From Proteles cristata cristata (lineage: Eukaryota; Chordata; Mammalia; Carnivora; Hyaenidae), in the NCBI GenBank assembly GCA_017311185.1, contig JAESUZ010003392.1:62001-126000 (forward strand): DNA of 64,000 nucleotides, given 5' to 3'. A program made the position numbers and the translations under genes. This document shows positions 54,040 through 63,660 of the stretch, one piece after another. Within the stretch, counting starts at the first letter, position 1; every line of letters starts with the position of its first letter. The notes beneath the pieces are model-generated. The model was not told the origin of the DNA and did no database searches. It saw only the letters and a list, made by a program, of their open reading frames with translations.

Positions 54040-54250
54040 AAGAGGCAGCAATGAAGTTGGTAATTACACACCACAGCACCGTTGACCTCCAAGAGCAGGT
54101 GGCGGGAGCAAGTGAAATTCCAGGCTCTGTCACTCAAGATTCATTTTCGCTCTTGTGTTTAGCCTGAGGGGATGCTCATTGATCTGGAAGAGACTGTCTA
54201 TACTGTTTTGTTAATAATAAGGACAATGAGAAAATAATGTATTTAATACA
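54040..54250. promoter_or_regulatory. Candidate conserved non-coding element
   Basis: It contains TTGGTAATTACACACCACAG (homeobox TAATTA), GCACCGTTGACC, an E-box-bearing GAGCAGGTGGCGGGAGC, TTTTCGCTCTTG and AATAATAAGGACAATGAG (SOX-like ACAATG). Repeat-free and motif-dense, but the call is inference only. Confidence 0.28.
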
Positions 54251-54450
54251 GAAGGATATTTTTCCTTTCCTTATTTGCTTCAAAGTTGCTGCTGTATTTT
54301 TAAAACCTCTCTTCATTGCTCTCTCTCTCTTCATATACATGTGTATACATATACATATATATGTGCAACATTGGGAAGATCAGGACCTATCTCTATAGTA
54401 AGAGTTCAATATTTACTGCTCCTTTTATTATTACTTATTGTCATTCTTAT

Positions 54451-54645
54451 TATTAAGTTTATTTATTTTGAGAGAGACAGTGTGAGCAAGGGAGGGGCAG
54501 AAAGAAACAGCAAGAGAATCCCAGGCAGGCTCCACACTGTCAGAGCAGAGCCTAACACGGGGCTTGAACTCAAAATCATGAGATCATGACCTGAGCCAAA
54601 ACCACAAGTCAGACGCTGAACAGACTGAGCCACTCAGGCACCCCT
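54451..54645 (-). mobile_element. Feliform CAN SINE (older)
   Basis: Minus strand from GGGGTGCCTGAGTGGCTCAG through an ATCATGATTTTGAGTTCAAG-modified B-box area to an AAATAAATAAACTTAATAAT tail. Target duplication not convincing. A 104-codon frame running into it is spurious. Confidence 0.9.
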
Positions 54646-55829
54646 AATATATACTACTTCTATAGAACTCGTCCTTTGGTAAGGCCTTTGCAGCTCTACT
54701 ATTTCCATTTCTTCACAATTGCTTCCTTTTACAAAGCCATTTTTCCTGTGTCACAGGTCTAGAGAGGAGGGCAGAGAAAGTGACACTCAAGCCCCCCTGG
54801 AAACAGATTTGGTGAATATCCTTCAGGCTTCTCAGTTGTGCTTGCAGTATTCAACTTCTCTCTGAGCCACGGTTCCCAATTCTGTTCCCCTTGGTCTCCA
54901 GCATCTCTCCCTCCCAGTGATGCAGCTTCCCTTCCGGACTTCAGTGGGGTGCTGAGGTGAGTGGATGACTCACCTTGGATGACTTCCTTCAGTCCTGAGC
55001 AGCCCAGAGTCAAAGGGGCTGTGGACAGCAGTACAGAACAGCTTCTATTTCCCTGGCTCTTGAGTCTTGTCAAACGCTTGTTACGATAATAGACCCCAAT
55101 GTGCAGTTGACGCCCGGGACAGATAGAGGTCTTGGCAGAAGCTGAGATTACTTTCCAATTGCACTGAAATTATAAAAACAATATTTCTGAACTTTGAATC
55201 CTAGCACTCCTGGCCCTGAGCATTTTATTTTTCTCTTGTCACTGCCTTCTTTGGAGACCAAGTCACCTATTCCTTCAGCTTGAAACAATGTTTCAGGTGA
55301 TAAGAAAAGACAAACTATCAGAAACCCCAGAGGTGTCCATTATCTCCCTTTTTCATGCTAACCACTTGCATTTCTACTCATTGATTTATACAAGAGTAAC
55401 TACCTTTTTTTCTTAACATGCTAGGGGTGGAGTGGGGGGTGGTGGTTGCGCTAAAGTAGCCAGATCAGACTTTTTAATGAGCAAGAGTTGGGGAAAAAAG
55501 GTAAATTGACTTTTTACTGGGAAACACACCATTCCTCAAAAACGATTAAACATTCTGTCATCCTGAATATCCCTATCCTGTTGACCTTATTTACAGATTT
55601 CATGAAAAATACATCATCATAACATTGATATATGGACCCTGTAGCATCCAATTTCTTGCAGGCATCTGTACCTGATAAGGATGCTGGTCATGCACTCATA
55701 AACGTGGGGGCAATATAAATGAGGTGATGCCCCATGGAATATAATACACACAGATGCTTTTCTCAAATACACTCGTATCCTTTGGAAATAAGGCAATTTG
55801 GCTCTCCACCTTGGCTCTGAATGAAATAA
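54646..55829. other. Repeat-poor unique sequence
   Basis: No recognised repeat. A 104-codon minus-strand frame (54759-55073) is unsupported. The start of a 3.4-kb interval without recognisable transposable elements. Confidence 0.45.
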
Positions 55830-55960
55830 TGTTCGGAGTTGAGGAGGCAGGTAATAAAAGCCACAATTGTGAAGTGTTACTGGCAGTTCTTTCATTGTTA
55901 CTGCAAGCTGGGCATACATTTGTCTTCATTGTCAAAGTGCTGGTGCTGTTTACAAGTTAA
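55830..55960. promoter_or_regulatory. Candidate conserved non-coding element (weak)
   Basis: GCAGGTAATAAAAGCCACAA, TTGTGAAGTGTTACTGGCAG, TTCATTGTTACTGCAAGCTG and TCTTCATTGTCAAAGTGCTG include two SOX-like CATTGT cores. It lies in a repeat-free interval. Confidence 0.25.
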
Positions 55961-56570
55961 AGACAAGGAAGCAGGAAAGCTTATTCAGGTCTCTTGGCTG
56001 GGAAAACACCATTTCCTCATCAAGAATCCAAAACCACATTTTGAGCAGGAATTAGGTGACACACCACTTCAGATTTGGTCAGATTTGGAGGGTTTCCTTG
56101 GTGCTTTCCCCATACCTGCCTCTCAAGGTTGGAGGATCTGGCAATTGTTGTGACTAGAGGGTGATATGGAAACAAACAAAACCATTTCTGACCCCACCAG
56201 GTTTTGGCTGATTGGATACTGAGAATAACCTGGCATCTCGCCTTTGCCTATTTGCAAAACCTTTACCAACTTTTCCCATCCCTCGGGGGAAACAAAAGGC
56301 AGGTGCAGTAATTTTGGAGGTGTAGTGAGGGTTGTTCAACTTCTTCATGGAGGACAGAGATGCAGGTAGAAAAGCTTTATTCTGCATCCAGACCACCGTC
56401 TATTTATAATCAATCTTGATTGTTAGGACAAAGCTCAGAACCAGGAGGCAACTGATTCTCAGAGCAGCTCTCACACCTACTGGATGAAGAACAAGAAGGA
56501 TCTTGTAATACCTCTCAATCAGAGTTATTTATGGGAGGGGGGGGTTTGAGGAACACAGCTGGAAGGGAAA
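55961..56570. other. Repeat-poor unique sequence
   Basis: No recognised repeat or exon. Confidence 0.4.
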
Positions 56571-56595
56571 TACACACACACACACACACACACAC
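56571..56595. repeat. (CA)n microsatellite
   Basis: About twelve CA units. Confidence 0.92.
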
Positions 56596-56739
56596 TTCAA
56601 AACAAATCTAAAATGTAAGGGACTTCAGCAATGGGAACAGAGACTGAAATCCCAGCTCAGAGCTTGCAAATCCGTAGCAAGCAAACAGCAACTCTCAGTG
56701 TGCCCCATCCTCTTTTATGACCAGTCAACAAAGCAACTG

Positions 56740-56995
56740 CAGGTGATCTCAACTGCTGATGCCGCGGAGGCCTCTCAGATGGCCGGGCTCCTGCAAACTT
56801 ATTCACCGCCTCATTAAAGCAATTTCGAAATCAATTCCAGATTTGACAAGCCGTCAGTACATTGTGACGGGAGTGACACGTTAACAGCAATTAGACTTTT
56901 GCACATGCACGTTGGAGCCTGTTCAGCATATTCTTTATTAGAAGAGTCTAAAAAGCGTTATTATAATCATCTAACCTGGGGTCATGGACACATGC
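56740..56995. promoter_or_regulatory. Best candidate conserved non-coding element
   Basis: Repeat-free, with at least eight CpGs (GCCGCGG, GGCCGGGC, CACCGCC, TTTCGAAA, GCCGTCAG, GTGACGGG, GACACGTT, GCACGTTGG) amid AT-rich homeobox-type words (CTCATTAAAGCAATTTCG, AAATCAATTCC, AGCAATTAGACTTTTG, GCGTTATTATAATCATC). Retained CpGs without a CpG island, together with many developmental-type sites, is typical of deeply conserved enhancers. Function and target are unknown. Confidence 0.45.
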
Positions 56996-57084
56996 TCTAT
57001 GATCTCTGCCTCTATCAGCAGTCCCCTTGGTGAAATTTTGCCTATTGTCCACAGAGATTAAAAGGAAGTGCTTACCCCAGATGC

Positions 57085-57440
57085 GATATTGGAAAATCAA
57101 AGGTCAGAGCAAAGCTTGTGGTAACCTCCATGTTTTTTAATACAAGTTATAGGAGCAATCAGATTAGCATGAACAGATATTGCTCCTTCTAACAGATGGA
57201 GCAGGATTCTTATGCAAACGAGGGAGGACAGGCTACAGTCATTTGGTGGCCACGTTCTGGGGGCACGAGTGGTGACATTGTTATCTCGACTGTGGTTGGC
57301 CGGCACTTGGATAGTGAGGATGGCAAAGCCTTCACTCCTGTTCAGCAGAGGCTTATCAGTCCTTTATGTCATGGAAAGCCACTCTCTTCTGTAATAAAAT
57401 CATCCTATCCTGTTTGGAATGGTCCCCTTTGTAGTTAGCT
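57085..57440. promoter_or_regulatory. Candidate conserved non-coding element
   Basis: It has AATCAAAGGTCAGAGCAAAG (nuclear-receptor half-site), GCAATCAGATTAGCATGAAC (homeobox ATTA), AACAGATGG (E-box), TTATGCAAACG (octamer-like), TTATCT (GATA) and TGTGGTTGG (RUNX). Repeat-free. An 80-codon frame here (57196-57438) starts MEQDSYANEGG and has no family resemblance. Confidence 0.33.
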
Positions 57441-58079
57441 CTATTGGTCAGCCAAAGTTATCAGTGGGAGCTGTTTTCCTTGCTGCTTTAGGAGCCCAGC
57501 AGAACCAACCGAAAATCAGTATTGTAACCTGATTTTCCCAAGACTCTACCAGACAAATGAGATTCAGACTGGTCTCAAATCTCATCGGACTCCATTTATT
57601 TCTGGGGAGTCTCAAGAGAGAGCCTCTCATGTGCCCACAAACAATTCCCTCCTAGTCTTCTCTTTTGATTTCTGTTTGGATGGCTACCATTTGAGAGTAG
57701 TTTTATGCCCAATATCCAGTGTGAATAACATCCCCTCAGGTAAGTACTTGTTTTATTCCCACTTTGAAGATAAGAAAACAGGAGAGTAGCAAGGTTCAGC
57801 CAGTTGCTTAGTGTCTCATGGCTACAACACCAGATGTAAGCTCAGGCAGTCTGGCTTCCAATCTCCTACAGTTAGTCATTACCCTACTGGCCTCTTGAGC
57901 AAAAGCTGGTGTCCACCCAAAGGGACCACCTCCCTGAACTCCCAATGTAGCAAAATAGTCAATGTTCCAAGTAAGTATTTACTGAGTCACTGATTCACTG
58001 ATTCACTGAATGAATGAATTCTGATTGAATTCATGATAGCCAAATTCATGCAGATATATAATATTTCAAATTCCTAGGC
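57441..58079. other. Repeat-poor unique sequence
   Basis: The stretch at 57985-58022 has short GATTCACT and GAATGAAT repeats. Nothing else recognised. Confidence 0.4.
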
Positions 58080-58350
58080 TTCCTAAGCATACCCAGTTTG
58101 CTTACAACTGACCAGACTATTTAAAATCTCAAACAACTCTCACCTCTGTAGTCCATGTCCCCTTCCCCCACTTTAAGTAATAATGCTCCTCACCACGGAC
58201 ACATGGTATATTGTGTTTGCCTATCCCTCCCACTAGAATAGAAAGGCAAGAATTTTTCAACGTTTTGTTCACTGCTGCTTCAGTGCTAGAACAGTGCCAG
58301 CAACAAACTAGGGTCTTGATAATTGTTGAGTAAATGAAAGGGTTAAGTAT
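58080..58350 (+). repeat. L2 LINE 3' end
   Basis: CCACTAGAATAGAAAGGCAA, TGCTTCAGTGCTAGAACAGT, GCCAGCAACAAACTAGGGTC and GATAATTGTTGAGTAAATGA are the L2 terminus; the 5' part is uncertain. Confidence 0.72.
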
Positions 58351-59189
58351 TTCAAGTATAAGTAGGGTAGGGAATGTGTCCTATCTTTGGCTGAGAAATA
58401 TATTCACAGACTGAGAAATACAGCACAAAAAGCTGAAGGAATTTAGCACTCTTCTTGCCATCTTTGTCATTTTTAGAGAGTCATTTGCTTTTGGTAACAC
58501 CAATCCTTTGGTAACACTAAGTAGAACCAGAGCTAAAAGTCCTTGTCTGGAAGACTTCTACCCCACGTTCTACCTACTTAGTGTGACCAGATCTATAGAT
58601 TTCCTTTTCCACATGGCTCATTATTAAAGGTCTTCCCAGAAAGTCCCCAACTGATCTGATGTTGCCCTCCACCCCTCTGGGTTGCTTCCTGGTTGGCTGA
58701 CTGTAGGGGCTTTAGAGGGTCCCTGTTGTTTGTTGGATCAGGGGGTTGCTAGCTTTTGAAGCAGGCCTGCTCCTTGCTGATTTCCCCCAGGCACTTGTTT
58801 TTGAAGCCAAAGCTTCAAAGGCAAGCAACATTTGAAATTCCTCGGCTATTCATCCAGTTGGTAAAACTAGATACACACCCTCAAGAAGCCATTTGTTACT
58901 TTCATCAGGTTCGGCAGATAAGCAGGAAGCCACCATTTGGAGGATGAGCTGACAGCTGACCACGAGGATCAGTGGGTCTGCAGAGGGTCTGCCTGGGCTT
59001 AATTTTTTTGATGTTAAGTTTCCTAAAGAAAGGTTTTAGGAAAATTGAGTGTGGAATTTGCACACATATGCATGTGTACATGTGTCTGTGTGTATTTGAT
59101 GATGATGATGATGATGATGATGGTGATGATTTTGTATTGCAAAATGTGGGTAGGCAAAAGGTTGAGAAGAAATCATAGCATTTCCAACA
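58351..59189. other. Unique sequence with a (GAT)n microsatellite
   Basis: The (GAT)n tract lies at 59097-59130, preceded by TG-rich DNA. It encodes runs of Asp/Met in plus-strand frames, which are artefacts. No exon recognised. Confidence 0.5.
59097..59130. repeat. (GAT)n trinucleotide microsatellite
   Basis: About ten GAT units with one GGT interruption. Confidence 0.92.
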
Positions 59190-59760
59190 AGAAGTTTTCA
59201 AAGTGTGGTCCAGGGATCCCTGGGAGTTACAGAAAACTTTTTAACCTTTTTAGGAGTTCTGTAAAGTCAAAACTATTTTCATAATAACACTAAGATATTA
59301 TTTGCTCTTTTCACTGTCATCAGTGTACTGAGGAGTTTCCAGAAGCTACCTGTCGTGTGATGTGGCAATATAATAAATACAAATGCAAGTATGAGAAACT
59401 AGCTGTCCCCTATTAAACAAGACATTAAAGAGATTTGCAAAAAACCATAAAACAACGTCCCCTTCTCCTTTTAGTAATAAAAATATAGCTAGCTTCCATT
59501 ATTATATTTTTATGTTAACATATAATAGGCTTATTATTTTTAAATGATTTAATAAATTTAAAATATTTCTGTTTTAATTTTTAACATAGTAAAGACACAC
59601 ACACATATATGTATATATATATGTATATGTATATATATGTGTGTGTGTCTGTGTGTATGTATACACACACATATACATATTCCACTATATAAAAGCACTT
59701 TCAGATCCTCAAGATTTTTAAGAGTAAAGAGGTCATGAGACCAAAAAGTTTGAGAACCAC
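59190..59760 (+). mobile_element. hAT-type MITE with internal AT/CA microsatellite
   Basis: Terminal inverted repeats are visible: GTTTTCAAAGTGTGGTCCAG at the start and CCAAAAAGTTTGAGAACCAC at the end. The interior AAAACTATTTTCATAATAAC, ACTAAGATATTATTTGCTCT, TAAAATATTTCTGTTTTAAT, AGATCCTCAAGATTTTTAAG, AAGAGGTCATGAGACC matches a mammalian hAT-Charlie-type element. A CA/TATG microsatellite interrupts it at 59596-59680. Confidence 0.82.
59596..59680. repeat. Compound CA/TATG/TG microsatellite
   Basis: Alternating purine-pyrimidine tract whose CA and TG ends are complementary, so it could fold or adopt Z-DNA. Confidence 0.88.
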
Positions 59761-59829
59761 ATAGGGCAGTCAAAACTTGGTCTGAATAAAGCCACAGAAA
59801 ATCATACGTTTCAGAACAGGAAGGATCCT

Positions 59830-59965
59830 TGAAGGATGATCTGGTCCAGTCCCCTTGATTGCTCAGGCAGGCTAGTATTACCCTTTTTTACATATGGGAT
59901 TACTGAGACCCAGAAGGTTCACAGGTTCTCCTAAACTCCACAGCTGTTGAGTGCAAAGTTATGGA
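59830..59965 (-). repeat. MIR-like ancient SINE, antisense
   Basis: AGGATCCTTGAAGGATGATC, TGGTCCAGTCCCCTTGATTG and ATATGGGATTACTGAGACCC, CAGAAGGTTCACAGGTTCTC resemble a MIR-type element read in reverse; subfamily uncertain. Confidence 0.5.
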
Positions 59966-60204
59966 AACGAATGAGGCTGTGACAACACTGGGACACAGGT
60001 CTTATTTCTTTTTATGCAGAAAGCTCTACCCACTTCCCCACTCTGACAGGGACATGAATGGTCTTTATTAAGAAAATGTAAACAACAAACATACAAACCT
60101 ATCTTCTTTTCTCTTTTTCTTTGGCTATTAAACTTACCTTTGGTAATTTCTCTGGTGGTAGATCTGAATGTGCTAGATAGAACCATTTATTTGCTAAGCT
60201 TATT
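59966..60204. other. Unique sequence
   Basis: No recognised repeat. Confidence 0.4.
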
Positions 60205-60615
60205 GGGTTTAGAGACTGTGGTTCCAAAGTTGGTGATGTTGGCCATGTTGGCTGCAGTCCTCACATGAGGGACCCACCTCCATGCTCACAAGGCTGTTGG
60301 CAAGCCTCAGGTTCTGGCTGGCCATTCACTGGAGACATTACTCCCTTGCCACATGGACCACTCCACAGAGCAGCTCACAACATCGCACCCGGTTTCCCTC
60401 AGAGTGAGAGTGAGAGGGGCTATCCAAGATGGAACTCATAGTCTTCTTGTCACTCAATCTTGGTAATGACACTCCAGCACTTTTGCTATGTTCTAATTTT
60501 TACACATGAGTCACTAGGTCCAGCCCACATTCAAGGGGAGGGGATTACATATAGGTATGAATACCAGGAGGCAGGGGTCCTTGGGCGCTATCTTAAAGGC
60601 TGACTACTATAACCT
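60205..60615 (-). mobile_element. MLT1-type LTR (ERVL-MaLR), antisense, partial
   Basis: GGCTGCAGTCCTCACATGAG, GCTGTTGGCAAGCCTCAGGT, CCTTGCCACATGGACCACTC, CACAGAGCAGCTCACAACAT, TCCAAGATGGAACTCATAGT, GAGTCACTAGGTCCAGCCCA and CATTCAAGGGGAGGGGATTA are the reversed MLT1 order. Same LTR group as 46431-46985, but the first ~150 bases of that copy are missing here. Confidence 0.85.
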
Positions 60616-60687
60616 CAGTGACTTCATCACACAGTATAAATTTGAGTGTAAATAACTTGTGCTCACCACCTATGGGAAGTCTGATGC

Positions 60688-60915
60688 AACGGTTAAAAGT
60701 GTGAACTCTGTAGCCTATCTTCCTGGATTTGACCTCATCTCTACTGTTTTGATAGCTGTTGATCTCAGGCAAGTAACTCTGTGTCTCAGTTTCCCACCCA
60801 TAAAATAGGGCTGATAATAGTTGCTATGTCATGGGAGCTGGTGTGAAAATTGAGTTAATACATATTACAGAGCTGTTAAAACTATGGCTGGCATGGAGTA
60901 AGCATCATATGGGTA
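60688..60915 (+). repeat. MIR, near full-length
   Basis: Nearly the whole family is present: GCAACGGTTAAAAGTGTGAA, CTCTGTAGCCTATCTTCCTG, GATCTCAGGCAAGTAACTCT, GTGTCTCAGTTTCCCACCCA, TAAAATAGGGCTGATAATAG, ATGGCTGGCATGGAGTAAGC. Confidence 0.88.
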
Positions 60916-61309
60916 CTTACAGTCACAGGTTTCCCCCACTGCCTGAAAGTAGAGTACTCCTATTAGGCTTTTCTGATACTTTAGGGCACATCTTGCTAAC
61001 CAATGCACAGAATAAATTGAGGTAAAGCACAGATACTCACAGGCACAGTTCACAGCTATGGTGGCTTGATGCTGAGTGAAGTTCCCAGGGAAGGAGCTTG
61101 GTGCCATGACTCTCACTGCTTGAGGTGTACACTGCCTCTGTCGTGGCTCACTGCAAAACCAACGCTGAACACTAGTTTGCTTTTCACCTTTTTTCATAAA
61201 AGAAAAAGATAATTTTTGAATTTTTTTTTTTTTTTTTGGTTAGCACAAACAAATACTAATGTAGGGCTATCATAAAAGTGAACTGGCATAACAGGAACTT
61301 TTGAAAAGT
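60916..61309. other. Unique sequence
   Basis: An oligo-T tract lies at 61220-61237. A 110-codon minus-strand frame (60865-61197) partly covers the MIR and is rejected. Confidence 0.4.
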
Positions 61310-61460
61310 ATGGATACCTGTATTAATACTGTATACCAGGCAACTTATGCAACTTATTTATTGCCAACAATATCCCCACAAAGTGGGTATTTTCACACCA
61401 TCTGACTAATGAAAAACTCATGCTTAGAGAGTTTAAGCATCTTGCCCAGTATATCATCAC
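61310..61460 (-). repeat. MIR, antisense
   Basis: ATACCAGGCAACTTATGCAA, CAACAATATCCCCACAAAGT, CATGCTTAGAGAGTTTAAGC and ATCTTGCCCAGTATATCATC are reverse-complement MIR. Confidence 0.72.
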
Positions 61461-61487
61461 TGATAAACATTGGGACTGGAATTCTTT

Positions 61488-61707
61488 TTTTTTTTTTTTA
61501 ATGTTTTATTTATTTCTAGGAGGGAGAGAGAGAGACAGCGTGAGCAGGGGAGGGTCAGAGAGAGAGGGACTCACAGACTGAAACAGGCTCCAGGCTCTGA
61601 GCTGGCAGTCAGCACAGAGCCCGACGCGGGGCTTGAACCCACGAACCGCGAGATCATGACCTAAGCGAAAGTCGGACGATCAACCGACTAAGCCACCCAG
61701 GCGCCCC
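61488..61707 (-). mobile_element. Feliform CAN SINE, full-length, younger subfamily
   Basis: Minus strand from GGGGCGCCTGGGTGGCTTAG, with CGCTTAGGTCATGATCTCGC, GGTTCGTGGGTTCAAGCCCC, GACTGCCAGCTCAGAGCCTG and CCTAGAAATAAATAAAACAT. It has many intact CpGs, a 13-base A run and a perfect 16-bp duplication GGGACTGGAATTCTTT (61472-61487, 61708-61723). It is among the youngest copies here. Confidence 0.98.
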
Positions 61708-61827
61708 GGGACTGGAATTCTTTATTGGGGTTGTATAACCCTAGTTCCAGCCTTCCACTCTTTTACTTTGGGGAATGCACCATGGAAAGAAAATGATCAG
61801 GGAGAATAAAATAAGAATATACTTAAT

Positions 61828-62063
61828 CTGGGGCAACTGGGTGGCTCAGTTGGTTAAGTCCAACTCTTGATTTCAGCTCAGGTGATGATCTCACAGTTTG
61901 TGGAACTGAGCCCCACATTGGCCTCTGAACTGACAATGCAGAGCCTGCTTGGGATTCTCTATCTCTCTCTGTCTCTCTCTCCCTCTTCCTCCCTCTCTCT
62001 GCCCCACCCCTGCTTGTGTGCTGTCTCTCTCTGTCTCTCAAAATAAATAAAAACATTTAAAAA
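61828..62063 (+). mobile_element. Feliform CAN SINE, older subfamily
   Basis: Head CTGGGGCAACTGGGTGGCTC, AACTCTTGATTTCAGCTCAG, AATGCAGAGCCTGCTTGGGA, an expanded CT-rich region and a TCAAAATAAATAAAAACATT tail. Flanked by a perfect 15-bp duplication AAGAATATACTTAAT (61813-61827, 62064-62078). A 3-bp GCA/TC deletion lies in the head near TTAAGTCCAAC. Confidence 0.96.
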
Positions 62064-62078
62064 AAGAATATACTTAAT

Positions 62079-63174
62079 GTGTAATTACGAATTAAAAGGA
62101 AGACACTTTTTCATCATTCCTATGTACATCACTGAAGGTTTTTCTAGGACTAAATTAAGCTTTGAAAATAAATGACTGTTAGCCAGGCAGACTCAAAAAT
62201 AACCAAGTACTTAAACTATAATTGCTTACCATGTGATTTTTCCCTCCTTTCTATGGTACTTACCTTGCAATTAAATGATCAATAGTTATCCTGTAAGTAG
62301 CAAGTATGCCCATGAAATTTGTGACCTGGAAAATCAGCCATTATGAGCTGAAGTGTTAAATGGTCTGGAAATGATCGGTGGGAAGGTAAGGCTGCCTCCT
62401 CTTTTTGACATGTCTACTGAGGCACTAAATTCAGAGATTTCCCACATAAGTTCCCAGGGTGTGAACTGGCACCGTCTGCAGGCCCTTCCACACAAGAGCT
62501 GGAGCTGCCTATGGCGGTATCTCTGTCCAGGTGGGGAGTGTCTCCTTCTACACCTAGGTGGGGAGGTGCAGCTCTATAGACCCAGCTGATAAACACTCCA
62601 TCATCAATTTTCAGGCCAGTGCATGACTAAGCATGGCCGCGTGTCCCCGGTGACCTGCTGCGTTGGCTGCTCCCAGCAGACCTGGGTGTGTTTTCTGTGA
62701 CTTCCTTGTAGAGAGAAACTTCAGAGAAGGCAAACATCTGTTGATGGGCCGTGGGAGATTGGGGGAGCACCCACTCCTTCTAAGTTTGGTGCAGGCAGAC
62801 CGTACTGGAGAGAAGGCAGCCACTGCTGGTCTGTGTACCCTCTCCAGAAAGAGAGGGTTCCTGAACTACTCATTCAGGAGTAAGGAAGAAGGGCAAGACC
62901 AGTTATTCTCCATGAAGAACTTATATCCTTACTGGGCATTCGTGATGGATTCATATGAACCAATAAAGGAAGTTGCAGGGCAGTGGGAATATCAGAGTAA
63001 CTGAGAATATCAGAGACTCTGGCACATTCAGGAAAGGTCTAGTGGGAAGGGTAGGATTTGAGCCAGGCCTGCAAGCCTTTAACTAGGCAAAAAGGAAGGA
63101 AAAACCCGAACTCTTTAGCTTCTTAGGATATGGCCATGATCTTCTTTTCAAGCCTTGGATCAAGGAAAGCAGCT
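62079..63174. other. Unique sequence
   Basis: No recognised repeat. A 113-codon plus-strand frame (62663-63004) starts MAAPSRPGCVFCDFLVERNF and lies in GC-moderate repeat-free DNA. It lacks a recognisable domain, and its only context is two short overlapping frames on the opposite strand, so I do not call it a gene. Confidence 0.4.
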
Positions 63175-63385
63175 TAGTACAGAGAAAGGCTTTGTAATTG
63201 GGCAGACTTGACTCAAAGTCTGGGATCTCTAATCACTAGCTATTGGGACCTAAAGCAAGTCACTTAATTTCTTTGAAGTTCTCTTTTCCCACCTACAAAA
63301 CAGGAATAATAAAGCCTATTGAGAGTAATGATAAAGACATATGTACTTATGAAAATATATGTACTTGACATAGTAGGTGCCCTTC
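63175..63385 (+). repeat. MIR
   Basis: GGGACCTAAAGCAAGTCACT, TAATTTCTTTGAAGTTCTCT, CACCTACAAAACAGGAATAA and ACTTGACATAGTAGGTGCCC are the MIR order. Confidence 0.78.
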
Positions 63386-63399
63386 CTTTTCTCTTAGGG

Positions 63400-63660
63400 G
63401 ACTCTCCTGGGCCCTATCAGGCCTACATGCCCAGCCGAGTCAATTCCTATTTCCACATCATCTCATACTAATCTTAGTGTCTTAAAACCCTCCATCAAGG
63501 CTGTCATCAAATGCCACCTCCTCCATGACCTTTTTCAGTCCTTCAGCCATAAGGGACCTTCTTCAAATTCTCCTAGTCATTCATTACCTGAGTCTCACTG
63601 GGTTTTTTCCTACTAGATTACGTGGGCATACTCCTATCTCTTTTGCCAGGGAATAAGTCC
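63400..63660 (+). repeat. L2 LINE 3' region
   Basis: AAGGCTGTCATCAAATGCCA, CCTCCTCCATGACCTTTTTC and ATTACCTGAGTCTCACTGGG correspond to the L2 segment around a CAGATGTCACCTCC-type landmark. Decayed. Confidence 0.6.

Noticed and set aside
62663..63004. 113-codon frame starting MAAPSRPGCVFCDF
   Set aside because: It lies in repeat-free DNA and was considered, but no domain, Kozak-supported promoter or splice structure could be recognised.
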